This document shows positions 43,701-51,419 of a stretch of 64,000 nt of DNA, in pieces. The stretch is taken from positions 19,478-83,477 of the forward strand of contig CAZJQP010000010.1 of NCBI GenBank assembly GCA_964548225.1, read 5' to 3'. The DNA comes from CALMEH01 sp964548225. GTDB taxonomy: Bacteria; Acidobacteriota; Blastocatellia; Pyrinomonadales; Pyrinomonadaceae. A program made the translations under genes and the position numbers. The first letter of the stretch is position 1; each line of letters opens with the position of its first letter. Under the pieces are notes generated by a model that was not told the origin of the DNA, ran no database searches, and saw only the letters and a program-made list of their open reading frames with translations.

Positions 43701-44093
43701 CTATCTTTTCGAGAATTGGAAACGCGCACGCGCTCCTTTTTGTCCGTATTTCTTGCGTTCTTTCCGACGCGGATCGCGTGTAACGAGTCCGGCTTTTTTC
43801 AGAATCGAGCGCAAATCCACATTGTATTCAAGCAATGCACGGGTAATTCCGTGGCGCACCGCACCGGCTTGTCCGGCTGTTCCGCCACCCGCAACATTTA
43901 CTAAAATATCGAATTTTTTTGCTGTATCTGTTAGACGAAGCGGTTGAAAAATAATCATTCGCAATGCTTCATTAGGAAAATAATTTTCAAAATTTCGGCG
44001 ATTTACCGTAAAATTTCCATTTCCGGGACGAAGATAAACCCGCGCCGTCGAAGTTTTTCTGCGACCTGTTCCGTAATACTGAATATCTGCCAT
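43701..44093 (-). CDS. rpsI: 30S ribosomal protein S9
   Basis: 130 residues, normal length. Typical YYGTGRRKTSTARVYLRPG at the start, VNVAGGGTAGQAGAVRHGI in the middle, and the terminal RARFQFSKR that reaches the ribosomal P site. Follows rplM in the conserved L13-S9 pair. Confidence 0.98.
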   Translation of the reverse strand: MADIQYYGTGRRKTSTARVYLRPGNGNFTVNRRNFENYFPNEALRMIIFQPLRLTDTAKKFDILVNVAGGGTAGQAGAVRHGITRALLEYNVDLRSILKKAGLVTRDPRRKERKKYGQKGARARFQFSKR

Positions 44094-44101
44094 ATTTATT
44101 T

Positions 44102-44170
44102 TAAGATGTCAGATGTCAGATGTTCGATGTCATTTTGAAATAGAATCTGACATCTAATATCTGACATCTA
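44102..44170. repeat. AGATGTC-word inverted repeat between rplM and rpsI
   Basis: AAGATGTCAGATGTCAGATG on the left, TCTGACATCTAATATCTGAC on the right. Same words as 41854-41911. Confidence 0.88.
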
Positions 44171-44611
44171 CTTTGTTTCAATTTCTATAACTTCCGGTTT
44201 TTGCGCGGTGTGGCGATGGTCGCCATCAGCATAAACTTTTAATTTTTTTGCCATTGCTTTGCCGAGTTTGGTTTTCGGAAGCATACCTTTAACTGCCAAT
44301 TCGATAATGCGTTCGGGTTTGTTGGCTTGCATATCTTTAACACTTGTTTCTTTCAATCCACCCGGATAAAGCGTGTGATAGCGATACATTTTTTGGTCAT
44401 TCTTTGAACCTTTAAAAATCGCGTGGCGGGCGTTAATCACAACAACGTGATCGCCCATATCAAGAAACGGTGTCCAATTCGGGTTATTTTTGCCGGATAG
44501 AATTCGCGCAACTTCCGTTGCCAAACGTCCGACCGTTTTACCATTCGCGTCAACGACAAACCATTTACGGTTTTCCGCCAAACCCTTTCCGCTTGGAAAA
44601 TAAGTAGTCAT
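44168..44611 (-). CDS. rplM: 50S ribosomal protein L13
   Basis: 147 residues. Identified by KWFVVDANGKTVGRLATEV, NPNWTPFLDMGDHVVVINA, MYRYHTLYPGGLKE and AVKGMLPKTKLGKAM. First gene of the translation operon; its promoter should lie in the 87 bases upstream or beyond the NUDIX gene, not clearly visible. Confidence 0.98.
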   Translation of the reverse strand: MTTYFPSGKGLAENRKWFVVDANGKTVGRLATEVARILSGKNNPNWTPFLDMGDHVVVINARHAIFKGSKNDQKMYRYHTLYPGGLKETSVKDMQANKPERIIELAVKGMLPKTKLGKAMAKKLKVYADGDHRHTAQKPEVIEIETK

Positions 44612-44698
44612 AATTACCTGAAAATATAAAATTTTCGCAAAAAAAGCGAACTGATAGAATAACGAATTAAGTTTTCAAGGTCAAGCCGTAATTGAGTT

Positions 44699-45238
44699 TT
44701 AGAAGGAAATGCCAAATTTCGCACCTGCTAAAATAAGACTAACCATAGATTTTGCGTCCTGGATTTCACCATTGCGGATTTTTTCGTAGAGTTCGGGAAA
44801 CGAAAATTTTTCAATCGAAATTGCTTCGTCTTCATCGAGATTTTGCGCGGTTTCGATAAAATTCGTTGCCAAAAAAACATACATTTTCTCTGTCAAAAAA
44901 CCGGGCGAAACATAAAACTCAGTGAGTTTTTCAATTTTTCCGGCACGAAAACCGATTTCTTCCTCAACTTCACGCGCCGCGCCGATTTCCGGCGATTCGC
45001 CGATTTCTAAAGTTCCGGCAGGAATTTCCAAAAGATATTTTTCGGCGGCTTGGCGATATTGCCGCACGAGCGCAACGGTCAAATCTTCAAAAACCGGAAC
45101 GATTACTGCGCTTCCGTTGTGTTTGATAATTTCGCGTTTGTATTCGATTGCGTCTTCGCGGATTGTTGTCTCCAAAAGGTCAAACACCTTTCCTTTGTAG
45201 ATTTCTTCAGTCGAAACGACTTCGGGTTTGTTTGTCAT
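44699..45238 (-). CDS. NUDIX hydrolase, ADP-ribose pyrophosphatase type
   Basis: 179 residues from ATG 45238 (MTNKPEVVSTEEIYKG). Perfect NUDIX box G-x5-E-x7-REVEEEIG (GTLEIGESPEIGAAREVEEE, about 85-105). The N-terminal half (EIYKGKVFDLLETTIRE and REIIKHNGSAVIVPV) and PAGTLE before the box are those of ADP-ribose/nucleoside-diphosphate-sugar pyrophosphatases such as NudF. Hydrolyses ADP-ribose to AMP and ribose phosphate; Mg-dependent. A macro-domain protein acting in ADP-ribose metabolism is encoded at 55852, without direct linkage. Confidence 0.92.
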   Translation of the reverse strand: MTNKPEVVSTEEIYKGKVFDLLETTIREDAIEYKREIIKHNGSAVIVPVFEDLTVALVRQYRQAAEKYLLEIPAGTLEIGESPEIGAAREVEEEIGFRAGKIEKLTEFYVSPGFLTEKMYVFLATNFIETAQNLDEDEAISIEKFSFPELYEKIRNGEIQDAKSMVSLILAGAKFGISF

Positions 45239-45327
45239 AGAAAAATAATAACCGAATTGAGCCGAAAATGAACTTCCGAATAAGGAAAAAAAGTTGTAAA
45301 ATGGAAAGACAATCAAAAGGAGGCTTT

Positions 45328-45510
45328 ATGCAAAAATTCGGGATAGAATCGGCAGTTTTTTTGGTCGCATCTTTAGCGTGTTTTTTGTTCGCAACATTTG
45401 TGCCGAGTTGGTCACGAGTCGGAATGGGAATGTCCGTGATATTTTTCGCCGCCGCGTGTTTGGTTTTGGCGATTATGGTCATTAAACGTAACAAAACCAA
45501 AGTCGGTTAA
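45328..45510 (+). CDS. Small two-helix membrane protein
   Basis: 60 residues from ATG 45328, chosen for its near-perfect Shine-Dalgarno AAAGGAGG seven bases upstream. Two hydrophobic helices (about 9-27 and 33-52: FLVASLACFLFATFVPSW and MGMSVIFFAAACLVLAIMV) and a basic tail (KRNKTKVG). No known family. Divergent from the NUDIX gene and convergent with the uracil-DNA glycosylase paralogue, 4 bases from its stop. Confidence 0.7.
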   Translation: MQKFGIESAVFLVASLACFLFATFVPSWSRVGMGMSVIFFAAACLVLAIMVIKRNKTKVG

Positions 45511-45514
45511 AATT

Positions 45515-46093
45515 TTAAACAGTCGCCAAAAAAGCGCGAACCATTTTCATATCTTCCCAAACCTCGCGCTTTTTCGTGGCATCGCGGAGCAGATATGCAG
45601 GATTAAAAGTTGGCATCAATTTTATGCCGTGAAAATCATAAAATTCGCCGCGCATCTGCGTGATGGATTTCTTCGTGTTCAAAAGTGCTTTCGTTGGCGT
45701 ATTTCCAAGCGAAATAATGAGTTTCGGCTTTATCGCCAAAATTTCCCGAATTAAAAACGGTGTAAAAAATTTCAAAATCTCCGGCGTTAATTCATCTCCG
45801 GCAGAAATAAATTTCACCACATTTGTCAAATAAACATCATCGCGTTTCAGACCAATCGAACTCAAAATCTTCACTAACAAATCGCCGACCGGACCCATAA
45901 AAGGTTTTTCCGAATCAGCGTCGGGAAGTCCGGGCGATTCGCCGACAATTAAAACTTCTGCATCAATTTTGCCCGTCCCGAAAATAAAAAACCGTTCGGG
46001 AAAAAGCTGTTTGCCTTTCTCCAAAAGTTCTTGGTTTATCTCATCAACCAATTCATCAGACGGCAAATTATTATCGAACAGGGAGTTTTGCAT
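45515..46093 (-). CDS. Uracil-DNA glycosylase superfamily protein lacking Fe-S cysteines
   Basis: 192 residues from ATG 46093. Clearly a paralogue of the upstream gene: GESPGLPDADSEKPFMGPVG, IKPKLIISLGNTPTKALL and NPAYLLRDATKKREVWEDMK align block by block with it. But it contains no cysteine at all, so it cannot hold the 4Fe-4S cluster of family 4, and the motif C His is replaced by Asn (Asn164 in FNPAYLL). The N-terminal extension of its partner is also absent. It may be an altered-specificity DNA glycosylase or an inactive partner. Separated by 5 bases from the upstream gene, so cotranscribed. Confidence 0.88.
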   Translation of the reverse strand: MQNSLFDNNLPSDELVDEINQELLEKGKQLFPERFFIFGTGKIDAEVLIVGESPGLPDADSEKPFMGPVGDLLVKILSSIGLKRDDVYLTNVVKFISAGDELTPEILKFFTPFLIREILAIKPKLIISLGNTPTKALLNTKKSITQMRGEFYDFHGIKLMPTFNPAYLLRDATKKREVWEDMKMVRAFLATV

Positions 46094-46098
46094 AAAAT

Positions 46099-47067
46099 TT
46101 ACTTCAATGAATTCAAATAATCGCGCACTTTTTTCATATCTTCCCAGACTTCGCGTTTTTTCGACGGGTCGCGCAAAAGATAAGCCGGATGAAACGTCGG
46201 CATTACTTTTACGCCGTAATAATCTTGAAAAATCCCGCGTAATCGGGTGATTCCTTCTTTCGTGTCGAGCAGATTTTTCATCGCCGTATTGCCAAGCACG
46301 ATAATGACTTTCGGCTTGACGACAGCAATTTCGCGCATTAAAAACGGCTTGCAAGCGGCAGTTTCATCGGGCAGAGGCGCACGATTTTGCGGTGGACGAC
46401 AACGATTGATATTGCCGATAAAAACATCTTCGCGTTTAAGCTGAATGCCTTCGATAATCTTTGTCAAAAGTTGTCCGGCGCGTCCAACAAACGGCTCGCC
46501 TTTTTGGTCTTCATCTGCGCCCGGGGCTTCGCCGATAATCATCAAATTTGCTTGCCGATTTCCCGTGCTGTGAACAATTTTCGTCCGACCTTCGCAAAGC
46601 TGACAGCGTTTGCAATCGCCTATTTCGGCGCGAATTTCCTCAATCGTTTCGCCCGAATCGGGCAAAGTTTGCGTCATATCGCCAAACAGCGATTCGCTTA
46701 AATTTTCGGTAACTTTTTTCTGTGGCATTTCTTCTTTCGGTTGGTTTAAATAATCATTTGAAAAGGTCGTCGGACGTTTCCCCAAACTCGGCAAACGCGA
46801 TAATTTTGACGATTCCAAAAGACTTTGGCGCGTTTGATTTGTGTCCGCAGCTTTCGGCTTTTCCGACGCGATGCTTCTTAAAATTCCTTCGGTCGGAACA
46901 AATTTTTCTAATTTCTCACGCGGAATTTCAGACTTTAAACTTTGAACCTTGAACTTTGAAATATCAAATTCAGGCAATTCAACACTCAAATTTTCCACGC
47001 CAAGTTCTTGCAAATACAAGATTTGCTCTTTTACATCAGCCAAAATTGTCGAAAATTCTCGGTTCAT
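46099..47067 (-). CDS. Family 4 uracil-DNA glycosylase (Fe-S)
   Basis: 322 residues. Removes uracil from DNA. The C-terminal 180 residues are the catalytic domain: cysteines C152 and C155 (CKRCQLC), C223 and C239 (RC and ACKPF, 15 residues apart) match the family 4 Fe-S pattern; motif A GEAPGADEDQKGEPFVGRAG; INRCRPPQNRAPLP; motif C FHPAYLLR with His293. The N-terminal 145 residues are low in conserved features and include a heptamer-encoded stretch (SKFKVQSLKSE). Such N-terminal extensions occur in several phyla. Upstream partner of the Cys-free paralogue. Confidence 0.94.
   Translation of the reverse strand: MNREFSTILADVKEQILYLQELGVENLSVELPEFDISKFKVQSLKSEIPREKLEKFVPTEGILRSIASEKPKAADTNQTRQSLLESSKLSRLPSLGKRPTTFSNDYLNQPKEEMPQKKVTENLSESLFGDMTQTLPDSGETIEEIRAEIGDCKRCQLCEGRTKIVHSTGNRQANLMIIGEAPGADEDQKGEPFVGRAGQLLTKIIEGIQLKREDVFIGNINRCRPPQNRAPLPDETAACKPFLMREIAVVKPKVIIVLGNTAMKNLLDTKEGITRLRGIFQDYYGVKVMPTFHPAYLLRDPSKKREVWEDMKKVRDYLNSLK
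46930..46962. repeat. TTGAACT-word array inside the uracil-DNA glycosylase gene
   Basis: ACTTTAAACTTTGAACCTTG followed by AACTTTGAA, period 7, in frame, in the poorly conserved N-terminal extension (about residues 36-46). Confidence 0.75.
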
Positions 47068-47091
47068 TTATTTTTGAGAGGCGAAACAATT

Positions 47092-47178
47092 TATCAATTA
47101 CCAATTATTTTTTAGAACCTAAACGCTTACAATCTAAAAAGTTAGTTGAAATTTGATAATTAATATTTGATAAGTTTC
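47092..47178. repeat. Intergenic inverted repeat GAAAC...TTATCAA / TTGATAA...GTTTC
   Basis: Imperfect arms with internal TTATCAATTA words, between coaBC and the uracil-DNA glycosylase pair; no ORF here. Confidence 0.65.
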
Positions 47179-47205
47179 ATCCGCAAAATGACAATCTTTC
47201 AAAAT

Positions 47206-48468
47206 TTATAAATTGCCCCTTAATCTTAACACTTCATCTAAAATTTTGTCAGCCAATTCGCGCTTTGACATCAGAGGCAAATCGGTTTCGTTTTCGCGGG
47301 TGAGAATCGTTGCAGCGTTGTCGTCTGAGCCGAAACCGATATTTTTTTGACTGACATCATTGGCGACAATCATATCCAAATTTTTGCGCTCAAGTTTCGA
47401 TTTTGCATAACTTTTGACATCATTAGTTTCCGCCGCAAATCCGACAACTAAAAGATTTTCGTGCCGATTTACCGAAACATTCGATAAAATATCTTTCGTT
47501 TTTTCGAGTTCCAAAATAAGCGTATCTTGATTGGTTTTCTTGATTTTCGCGTCTGCGACATTTTTCGGACGATAATCGGCAACCGCCGCCGCGCCGATAA
47601 AAATTGTCGAATCGGAAAGATTTTTCATCACCGCTTGAAACATTTCTTCAGCGGAAATTGCTTTGATAATTTCAACATTTTCCGGCGGTTCAGCCGAAAC
47701 TGCGCCGCAAACGACCGTAACTTTCGCGCCTCTTTTCTGCGCCGCTTCCGCCACCGCAAAGCCCATTTTTCCCGACGAATGATTTGAAATAAACCTCACC
47801 GGATCAATCGCTTCGCGTGTTCCTCCAACAGTTATCAAGATTTTCTCTTCGTTCAAATCTTGAGTTTCTGGTTTCTGGTTTCTGGTTTCTGGTTTTCCAC
47901 TAGAAACTTGAAACGAGAAACCAGAAACCAAAAGTTTTAAGGCTTGCGCCGCGATGTTCTCAACGTCTTCCAATTTCCCCGTGCCGACGGTTTTGCAAGC
48001 CAATTCGCCCGCAATCGGTTCGACGAAAAGAACGCCATCCGATTTTAATTGATTGATATTTCTTTGCGTCGCCGGATGATTCCACATCGTAACATTCATC
48101 GCGGGCGCAACCATCACGGGCGCGTTTGCGGCGAGGTAAGTTGAAGACAAAAAATCATTGGCAATGCCGTTGGCAAATTTCGCTAAAATATTTGCGGTTG
48201 CGGGAACAATTAAAAGCAAATCAATATTTTGCGAAAAATTGATATGAGCAATCGGATCAGGATTATTCGCGTCATAATCGTCAACCAAAACATAATTTTG
48301 CGTCAAAGCACGAAAAGTCAACGGTTGGATAAATTCCGTCGCGTGTTTTGTCATTGCGACACGAACCTCGCAGTTTGCTTTTTGCAGAAGCCGTAAAACC
48401 TCAATTGCTTTATATGCCGCAATGCCGCCCGACACGCCAAGCCCGATTCGATACTTTTTGTCTGCCAT
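47206..48468 (-). CDS. coaBC: Bifunctional phosphopantothenoylcysteine decarboxylase/phosphopantothenate-cysteine ligase
   Basis: 420 residues. Two steps of coenzyme A synthesis. CoaC flavodoxin-like part (1-175): GVSGGIAAYKAIEVLRLL, NIDLLLIVPATANILAKFANG, APAMNVTMWNHP and the flexible GELAC cysteine. CoaB ligase part (205-420): ILITVGGTREAIDPVRFISN, SSGKMGFAVAEAAQKRGA, ADYRPKNVADAKIKK, VVGFAAETND, DMIVANDVS. The linker between them (about 179-202, SGFSFQVSSGKPETRNQKPE) is encoded by a heptamer hairpin and has no counterpart in the family as I know it. Confidence 0.97.
   Translation of the reverse strand: MADKKYRIGLGVSGGIAAYKAIEVLRLLQKANCEVRVAMTKHATEFIQPLTFRALTQNYVLVDDYDANNPDPIAHINFSQNIDLLLIVPATANILAKFANGIANDFLSSTYLAANAPVMVAPAMNVTMWNHPATQRNINQLKSDGVLFVEPIAGELACKTVGTGKLEDVENIAAQALKLLVSGFSFQVSSGKPETRNQKPETQDLNEEKILITVGGTREAIDPVRFISNHSSGKMGFAVAEAAQKRGAKVTVVCGAVSAEPPENVEIIKAISAEEMFQAVMKNLSDSTIFIGAAAVADYRPKNVADAKIKKTNQDTLILELEKTKDILSNVSVNRHENLLVVGFAAETNDVKSYAKSKLERKNLDMIVANDVSQKNIGFGSDDNAATILTRENETDLPLMSKRELADKILDEVLRLRGNL
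47862..47932. repeat. TTTCTGG heptamer hairpin in the coaBC linker
   Basis: Four tandem TTTCTGG words on one arm, GAAACGAGAAACCAGAAACC on the other, all in frame within coaBC at the junction of its two enzymes. Confidence 0.92.
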
Positions 48469-48483
48469 AATTTTAGAAAAATT

Positions 48484-48555
48484 TTAACGCAAAGGCGCAA
48501 AGACGCAAAGGCGCAGAGAAAGAAAAAATAAAAAATCTTTGCGTCGTTGTGTTAA
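48484..48555. repeat. CGCAAAGG/CGCAAAGA-word inverted repeat
   Basis: TAACGCAAAGGCGCAAAGAC on the left, CTTTGCGTCGTTGTGTTA on the right. Divergent gap between coaBC and the 48599 gene. The same words occur inside the gene at 50484. Confidence 0.75.
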
Positions 48556-48598
48556 AGAATCTTCTGACATTTAATTGATTTGTGCTAAAATTCGTTTG

Positions 48599-48937
48599 AT
48601 GACAACTCAGCCGAAACTTTTTGAAGAACAGACAGAAAATGCTCATATCGAAAGCATTTTGCTGTTTGCGCTCGGCGAATTTCAGTCGCGCAAAAAGGTT
48701 TTGGCAGAAAGAGAATTGGCATTGGACAGATTGCGCGGCGCGTTCAAACGTGCTTGCGAAAAATTCGGCACGGCGGAATTTTCGGATGAAAAAATCGCCG
48801 AAAATTTAGAAAAACTCGGCGCAAAAGTCGTGAAATTACCAAGTTTTATCGCCAAACATCCGTTTCGTGTAACGGTTTCAAACAAATTAGCCGAACGTGC
48901 GAGAGAATTTTACAAACAAACACTCGAAGATGACTGA
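48599..48937 (+). CDS. Conserved-looking small protein of unknown function
   Basis: 112 residues from ATG 48599 (MTTQPKLFEEQTEN). Mostly helical and charged, ending LAERAREFYKQTLEDD, with IAENLEKLGAKVVKLPSFIAKHPFRV in the middle. No recognised domain. The stop overlaps the prenyl synthase start (ATGACTGA, 8-nt overlap), so translation is coupled and the gene is real. In other genomes small proteins at this place may be XseB, but I do not see that signature. Confidence 0.65.
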   Translation: MTTQPKLFEEQTENAHIESILLFALGEFQSRKKVLAERELALDRLRGAFKRACEKFGTAEFSDEKIAENLEKLGAKVVKLPSFIAKHPFRVTVSNKLAERAREFYKQTLEDD

Positions 48938-49820
48938 AGAAAATAAAGAACTCTGGCAATATGTGGAACGGCATCGCCCGAATATAGAGAAATCTTTGCG
49001 CGAATTTTTGCCGCTTGCGCCGCCGAAGATTGAAACTAAGTTTAATGAAGCGGTTGAATATGCTTTGTTTTCGGGCGGAAAAAGATTGCGTCCGGTTTTG
49101 ACTTTGCTTGGCGCGGAACTTTTCGGCGCAAAGGCGGAAATGGTTTTGCCGGCAGCGGTTGCCGGCGAATTTATTCATACTTCTTCGCTGATTTTTGACG
49201 ATTTGCCGTGTATGGACAACGCCAGTGAGCGGCGCGGGAAAACTTCTCTGCACGAAAAATTCGGCGAAGGTTTGGCAGTTTTGGTGGCAATCGGGTTTTT
49301 GAATGCGTCTTACGCGCTCGTTTTTGTCAATCACGCAAATTTGCCGGAACGCGCAATGCAAGCACACGCCGAATTGGTCGAATGTATCGGCGCAAGCGGA
49401 ATGCTCGGCGGACAATCGGTTGATTTGGCGTTAGCAAAAGGCGCAGGAAACAGCGCGAATACTGAATTTGAAGCGGTCAGAAATCTGAAAACTTCGGCAT
49501 TGATGCGACTTTCGCTTCGAGTCGGCGCGATTTTGGCAGGCGCAAGTCATTTGGATTTGGTAACGCTTTCGCGCTTTGCCGAACTTCTCGGCGATGCTTA
49601 TCAGCTTTCGGACGATTTGATTGATTTGGACGAAGATGGCGAAATCTTTAGCGAAAATCAGAAAACTTTCGCCATTGAACAAGGTAAATCTTCTGCTCAA
49701 CGCCAGTTAAATCAAACTGTCGAAGAAGCCAAACGAATCTTGGTTGATAATTTTTTGCCTTCCGAAGCGAGAAGTTGTTTGATTCAACTGACCGATTATT
49801 TGGCGGAAAGAAAAGTGTAA
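48930..49820 (+). CDS. ispA: Farnesyl/geranyl diphosphate synthase (polyprenyl synthetase)
   Basis: 296 residues. Condenses isopentenyl diphosphate units to C15/C20. First aspartate-rich motif DDLPCMD (in SSLIFDDLPCMDNASERRGK), GQSVDLAL, second motif LSDDLIDLDED, plus GGKRLRPVLTLL at the start. DDxxxxD with two extra residues in the first motif is the bacterial FPP-synthase form. Overlaps the upstream small gene and is followed at 50484 by a squalene/phytoene synthase gene, which supports C15 supply for C30 synthesis (inference). Confidence 0.93.
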   Translation: MTEENKELWQYVERHRPNIEKSLREFLPLAPPKIETKFNEAVEYALFSGGKRLRPVLTLLGAELFGAKAEMVLPAAVAGEFIHTSSLIFDDLPCMDNASERRGKTSLHEKFGEGLAVLVAIGFLNASYALVFVNHANLPERAMQAHAELVECIGASGMLGGQSVDLALAKGAGNSANTEFEAVRNLKTSALMRLSLRVGAILAGASHLDLVTLSRFAELLGDAYQLSDDLIDLDEDGEIFSENQKTFAIEQGKSSAQRQLNQTVEEAKRILVDNFLPSEARSCLIQLTDYLAERKV

Positions 49821-49826
49821 AAGATT

Positions 49827-50483
49827 ATGACAACAGCAACAGCAATAAATTATTACGAAATGATTTCGACATTTCCTGCCGGAAGCGAACTGATTTTGCG
49901 CGGACAAACATTTGAAGATTATAAAGAAATTCTCGAAGAAGTCGGCGAAGCAAGCGGTTTGCGAATTAGTTACGATGGAGAAATTATCAAAATTATGACT
50001 TTATCAATTCGGCACGAAAAATTCGTTCGCTTTTTTGAAATGCTGACGACGGTTTTGAGTCTGAAACTTAGAATTAAAATTTTACATTTCGGTTCAATGA
50101 CGATGAAATTATCGCGCAAAAATCGTGGTTCTGAGCCGGATTGCTGCTTTTATATTCAAAATGCAGAAGCTGTTGCCCGCAAGTCTTCGATTGATTTTTC
50201 GCGCGATGTGCCGCCCGATGTTGTTGTCGAAGTTGATATTCACCACGATTCGCTTGATAAGTTTTCAATTTATTCCGCGCTTCAAGTTCCTGAATTTTGG
50301 CTTTACGATGGTGAAAAATTGAAGATTTATCGTCTCGAAAACGAAACTTACTTTGAAACTAAAAAAAGTCAAGCGTTGCCGATTTTATCAGCCGACATTT
50401 TGACTGATTTTCTCAATCGTTTGGAAAATTCCGACCAATTTGAAATTTTGCTTGAATTTGAAAGCTGGCTCGAAAATCAATAA
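49827..50483 (+). CDS. Uma2-family PD-(D/E)xK endonuclease-like protein
   Basis: 218 residues. Uma2/DUF820 pattern: DGEIIKIMTLSIRHEKFVRF, SRKNRGSEPDCCFYI, DVPPDVVVEVDIHHDS (PD and E residues of the nuclease core), DKFSIYSALQVPEFWLYDG. Expanded in cyanobacteria and some other phyla; function unclear. Sits 6 bases after the prenyl synthase stop and its own stop abuts the squalene synthase ATG (TAAATG), so it is cotranscribed, although it has no evident link with isoprenoids. Confidence 0.88.
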   Translation: MTTATAINYYEMISTFPAGSELILRGQTFEDYKEILEEVGEASGLRISYDGEIIKIMTLSIRHEKFVRFFEMLTTVLSLKLRIKILHFGSMTMKLSRKNRGSEPDCCFYIQNAEAVARKSSIDFSRDVPPDVVVEVDIHHDSLDKFSIYSALQVPEFWLYDGEKLKIYRLENETYFETKKSQALPILSADILTDFLNRLENSDQFEILLEFESWLENQ

Positions 50484-51419
50484 ATGACCGAACTCGAAAA
50501 AGCCTACAAATATTGCGAAAGCATCACCAAACTTCACGCTAAGAGTTTCTATTTTGCGGCGAAATTTTTGCCGAAACATAAACGTCGAGCTGTTTATCCG
50601 ATTTATGCTTTTTGCCGTGCGGTTGATGATGAAATTGACGAAAGCGAAGATGAAACAAAGGCGATTGAAGCAGTGGAAAAATGGAAAGCGAATTTAGAAG
50701 AAGTTTTTAACGCAAAGACGCAAAGACGCAAAGACGCAAAAGAATTACAAATTGCCGATTACAAATTACAAACCAAAGACCAAGATTTAGTTTTTATTGC
50801 TTGGGAAGACCTATTGCAAACGTATAAAATCCCGCAAAATCTGCCGCTTGAATTGGTTGAAGGCGTTTTGATGGACACGACGATAAAACGCTATGAAACT
50901 TTTGAAGAGCTTTATGTTTATTGCTATCGCGTAGCTTCGACAGTCGGTTTGATGTCGTCGGAAATACTTGGATATTCCGATAAAAAAGCGTTGGAATATG
51001 CCGAAAAAATGGGAATTGCAATGCAACTCACGAATATTTTGCGCGATGTCAAAGAAGATGCCGCGAAGAATCGGATTTATCTGCCGCAGGAAGATTTAAG
51101 CAGATTTGAAATCTCGGAAGAACAGATTTTTGCAAATAAATTTAATGAAAATTTCCGTGAGATGATGAAATTTCAAATCGAACGCGCTCGAAATTACTAT
51201 GCGGAAGGCGAAAAGGGAATCGCACTTCTTGAAAAAGATTCGCGCTTTACGGTTTTGCTGGCTTCGCGCATTTACGGGCGAATTTTAGGCGAAATCGAGC
51301 GGCAAAATTACAATGTTTTTATCAAACGCGCGCACACGACAACGATGCAAAAACTTTCGATGATTCCGAAAATTTGGCTTGCTTCAAATCGAATCGCCGC
51401 GTTTGGAGTTTTCGTCTAA
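50484..51419 (+). CDS. Squalene/phytoene synthase family protein (HpnD-like)
   Basis: 311 residues. Head-to-head prenyl transferase. Motifs: SFYFAAKFLPKHKRRAVYPI, YAFCRAVDDEIDE (first Asp-rich), YVYCYRVASTVGLM and LTNILRDVKEDAAKNRIYLP (second Asp-rich). Either presqualene diphosphate/squalene for hopanoids or phytoene; upstream farnesyl diphosphate synthase favours C30. An in-frame insertion of about 24 residues (NAKTQRRKDAKELQIADYKL) after residue 74 is encoded by CGCAAAGA-type words and lies at a surface-type loop; whether it affects activity is unknown. The 3' end overlaps the convergent 51384 gene by 36 bases. Confidence 0.92.
   Translation: MTELEKAYKYCESITKLHAKSFYFAAKFLPKHKRRAVYPIYAFCRAVDDEIDESEDETKAIEAVEKWKANLEEVFNAKTQRRKDAKELQIADYKLQTKDQDLVFIAWEDLLQTYKIPQNLPLELVEGVLMDTTIKRYETFEELYVYCYRVASTVGLMSSEILGYSDKKALEYAEKMGIAMQLTNILRDVKEDAAKNRIYLPQEDLSRFEISEEQIFANKFNENFREMMKFQIERARNYYAEGEKGIALLEKDSRFTVLLASRIYGRILGEIERQNYNVFIKRAHTTTMQKLSMIPKIWLASNRIAAFGVFV
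50710..50778. repeat. CGCAAAGA and ATTACAAATT word array inside the squalene/phytoene synthase gene
   Basis: Three tandem CGCAAAGA-type units followed by ATTACAAATTGCCGATTACA; in frame, so the reading frame survives. Same words as the intergenic element at 48484. Confidence 0.9.

Noticed and set aside
46094..46354. N-terminal extension of the second uracil-DNA glycosylase paralogue
   Set aside because: Overlaps the end of the upstream paralogue out of frame; Met at 46093 matches the family.
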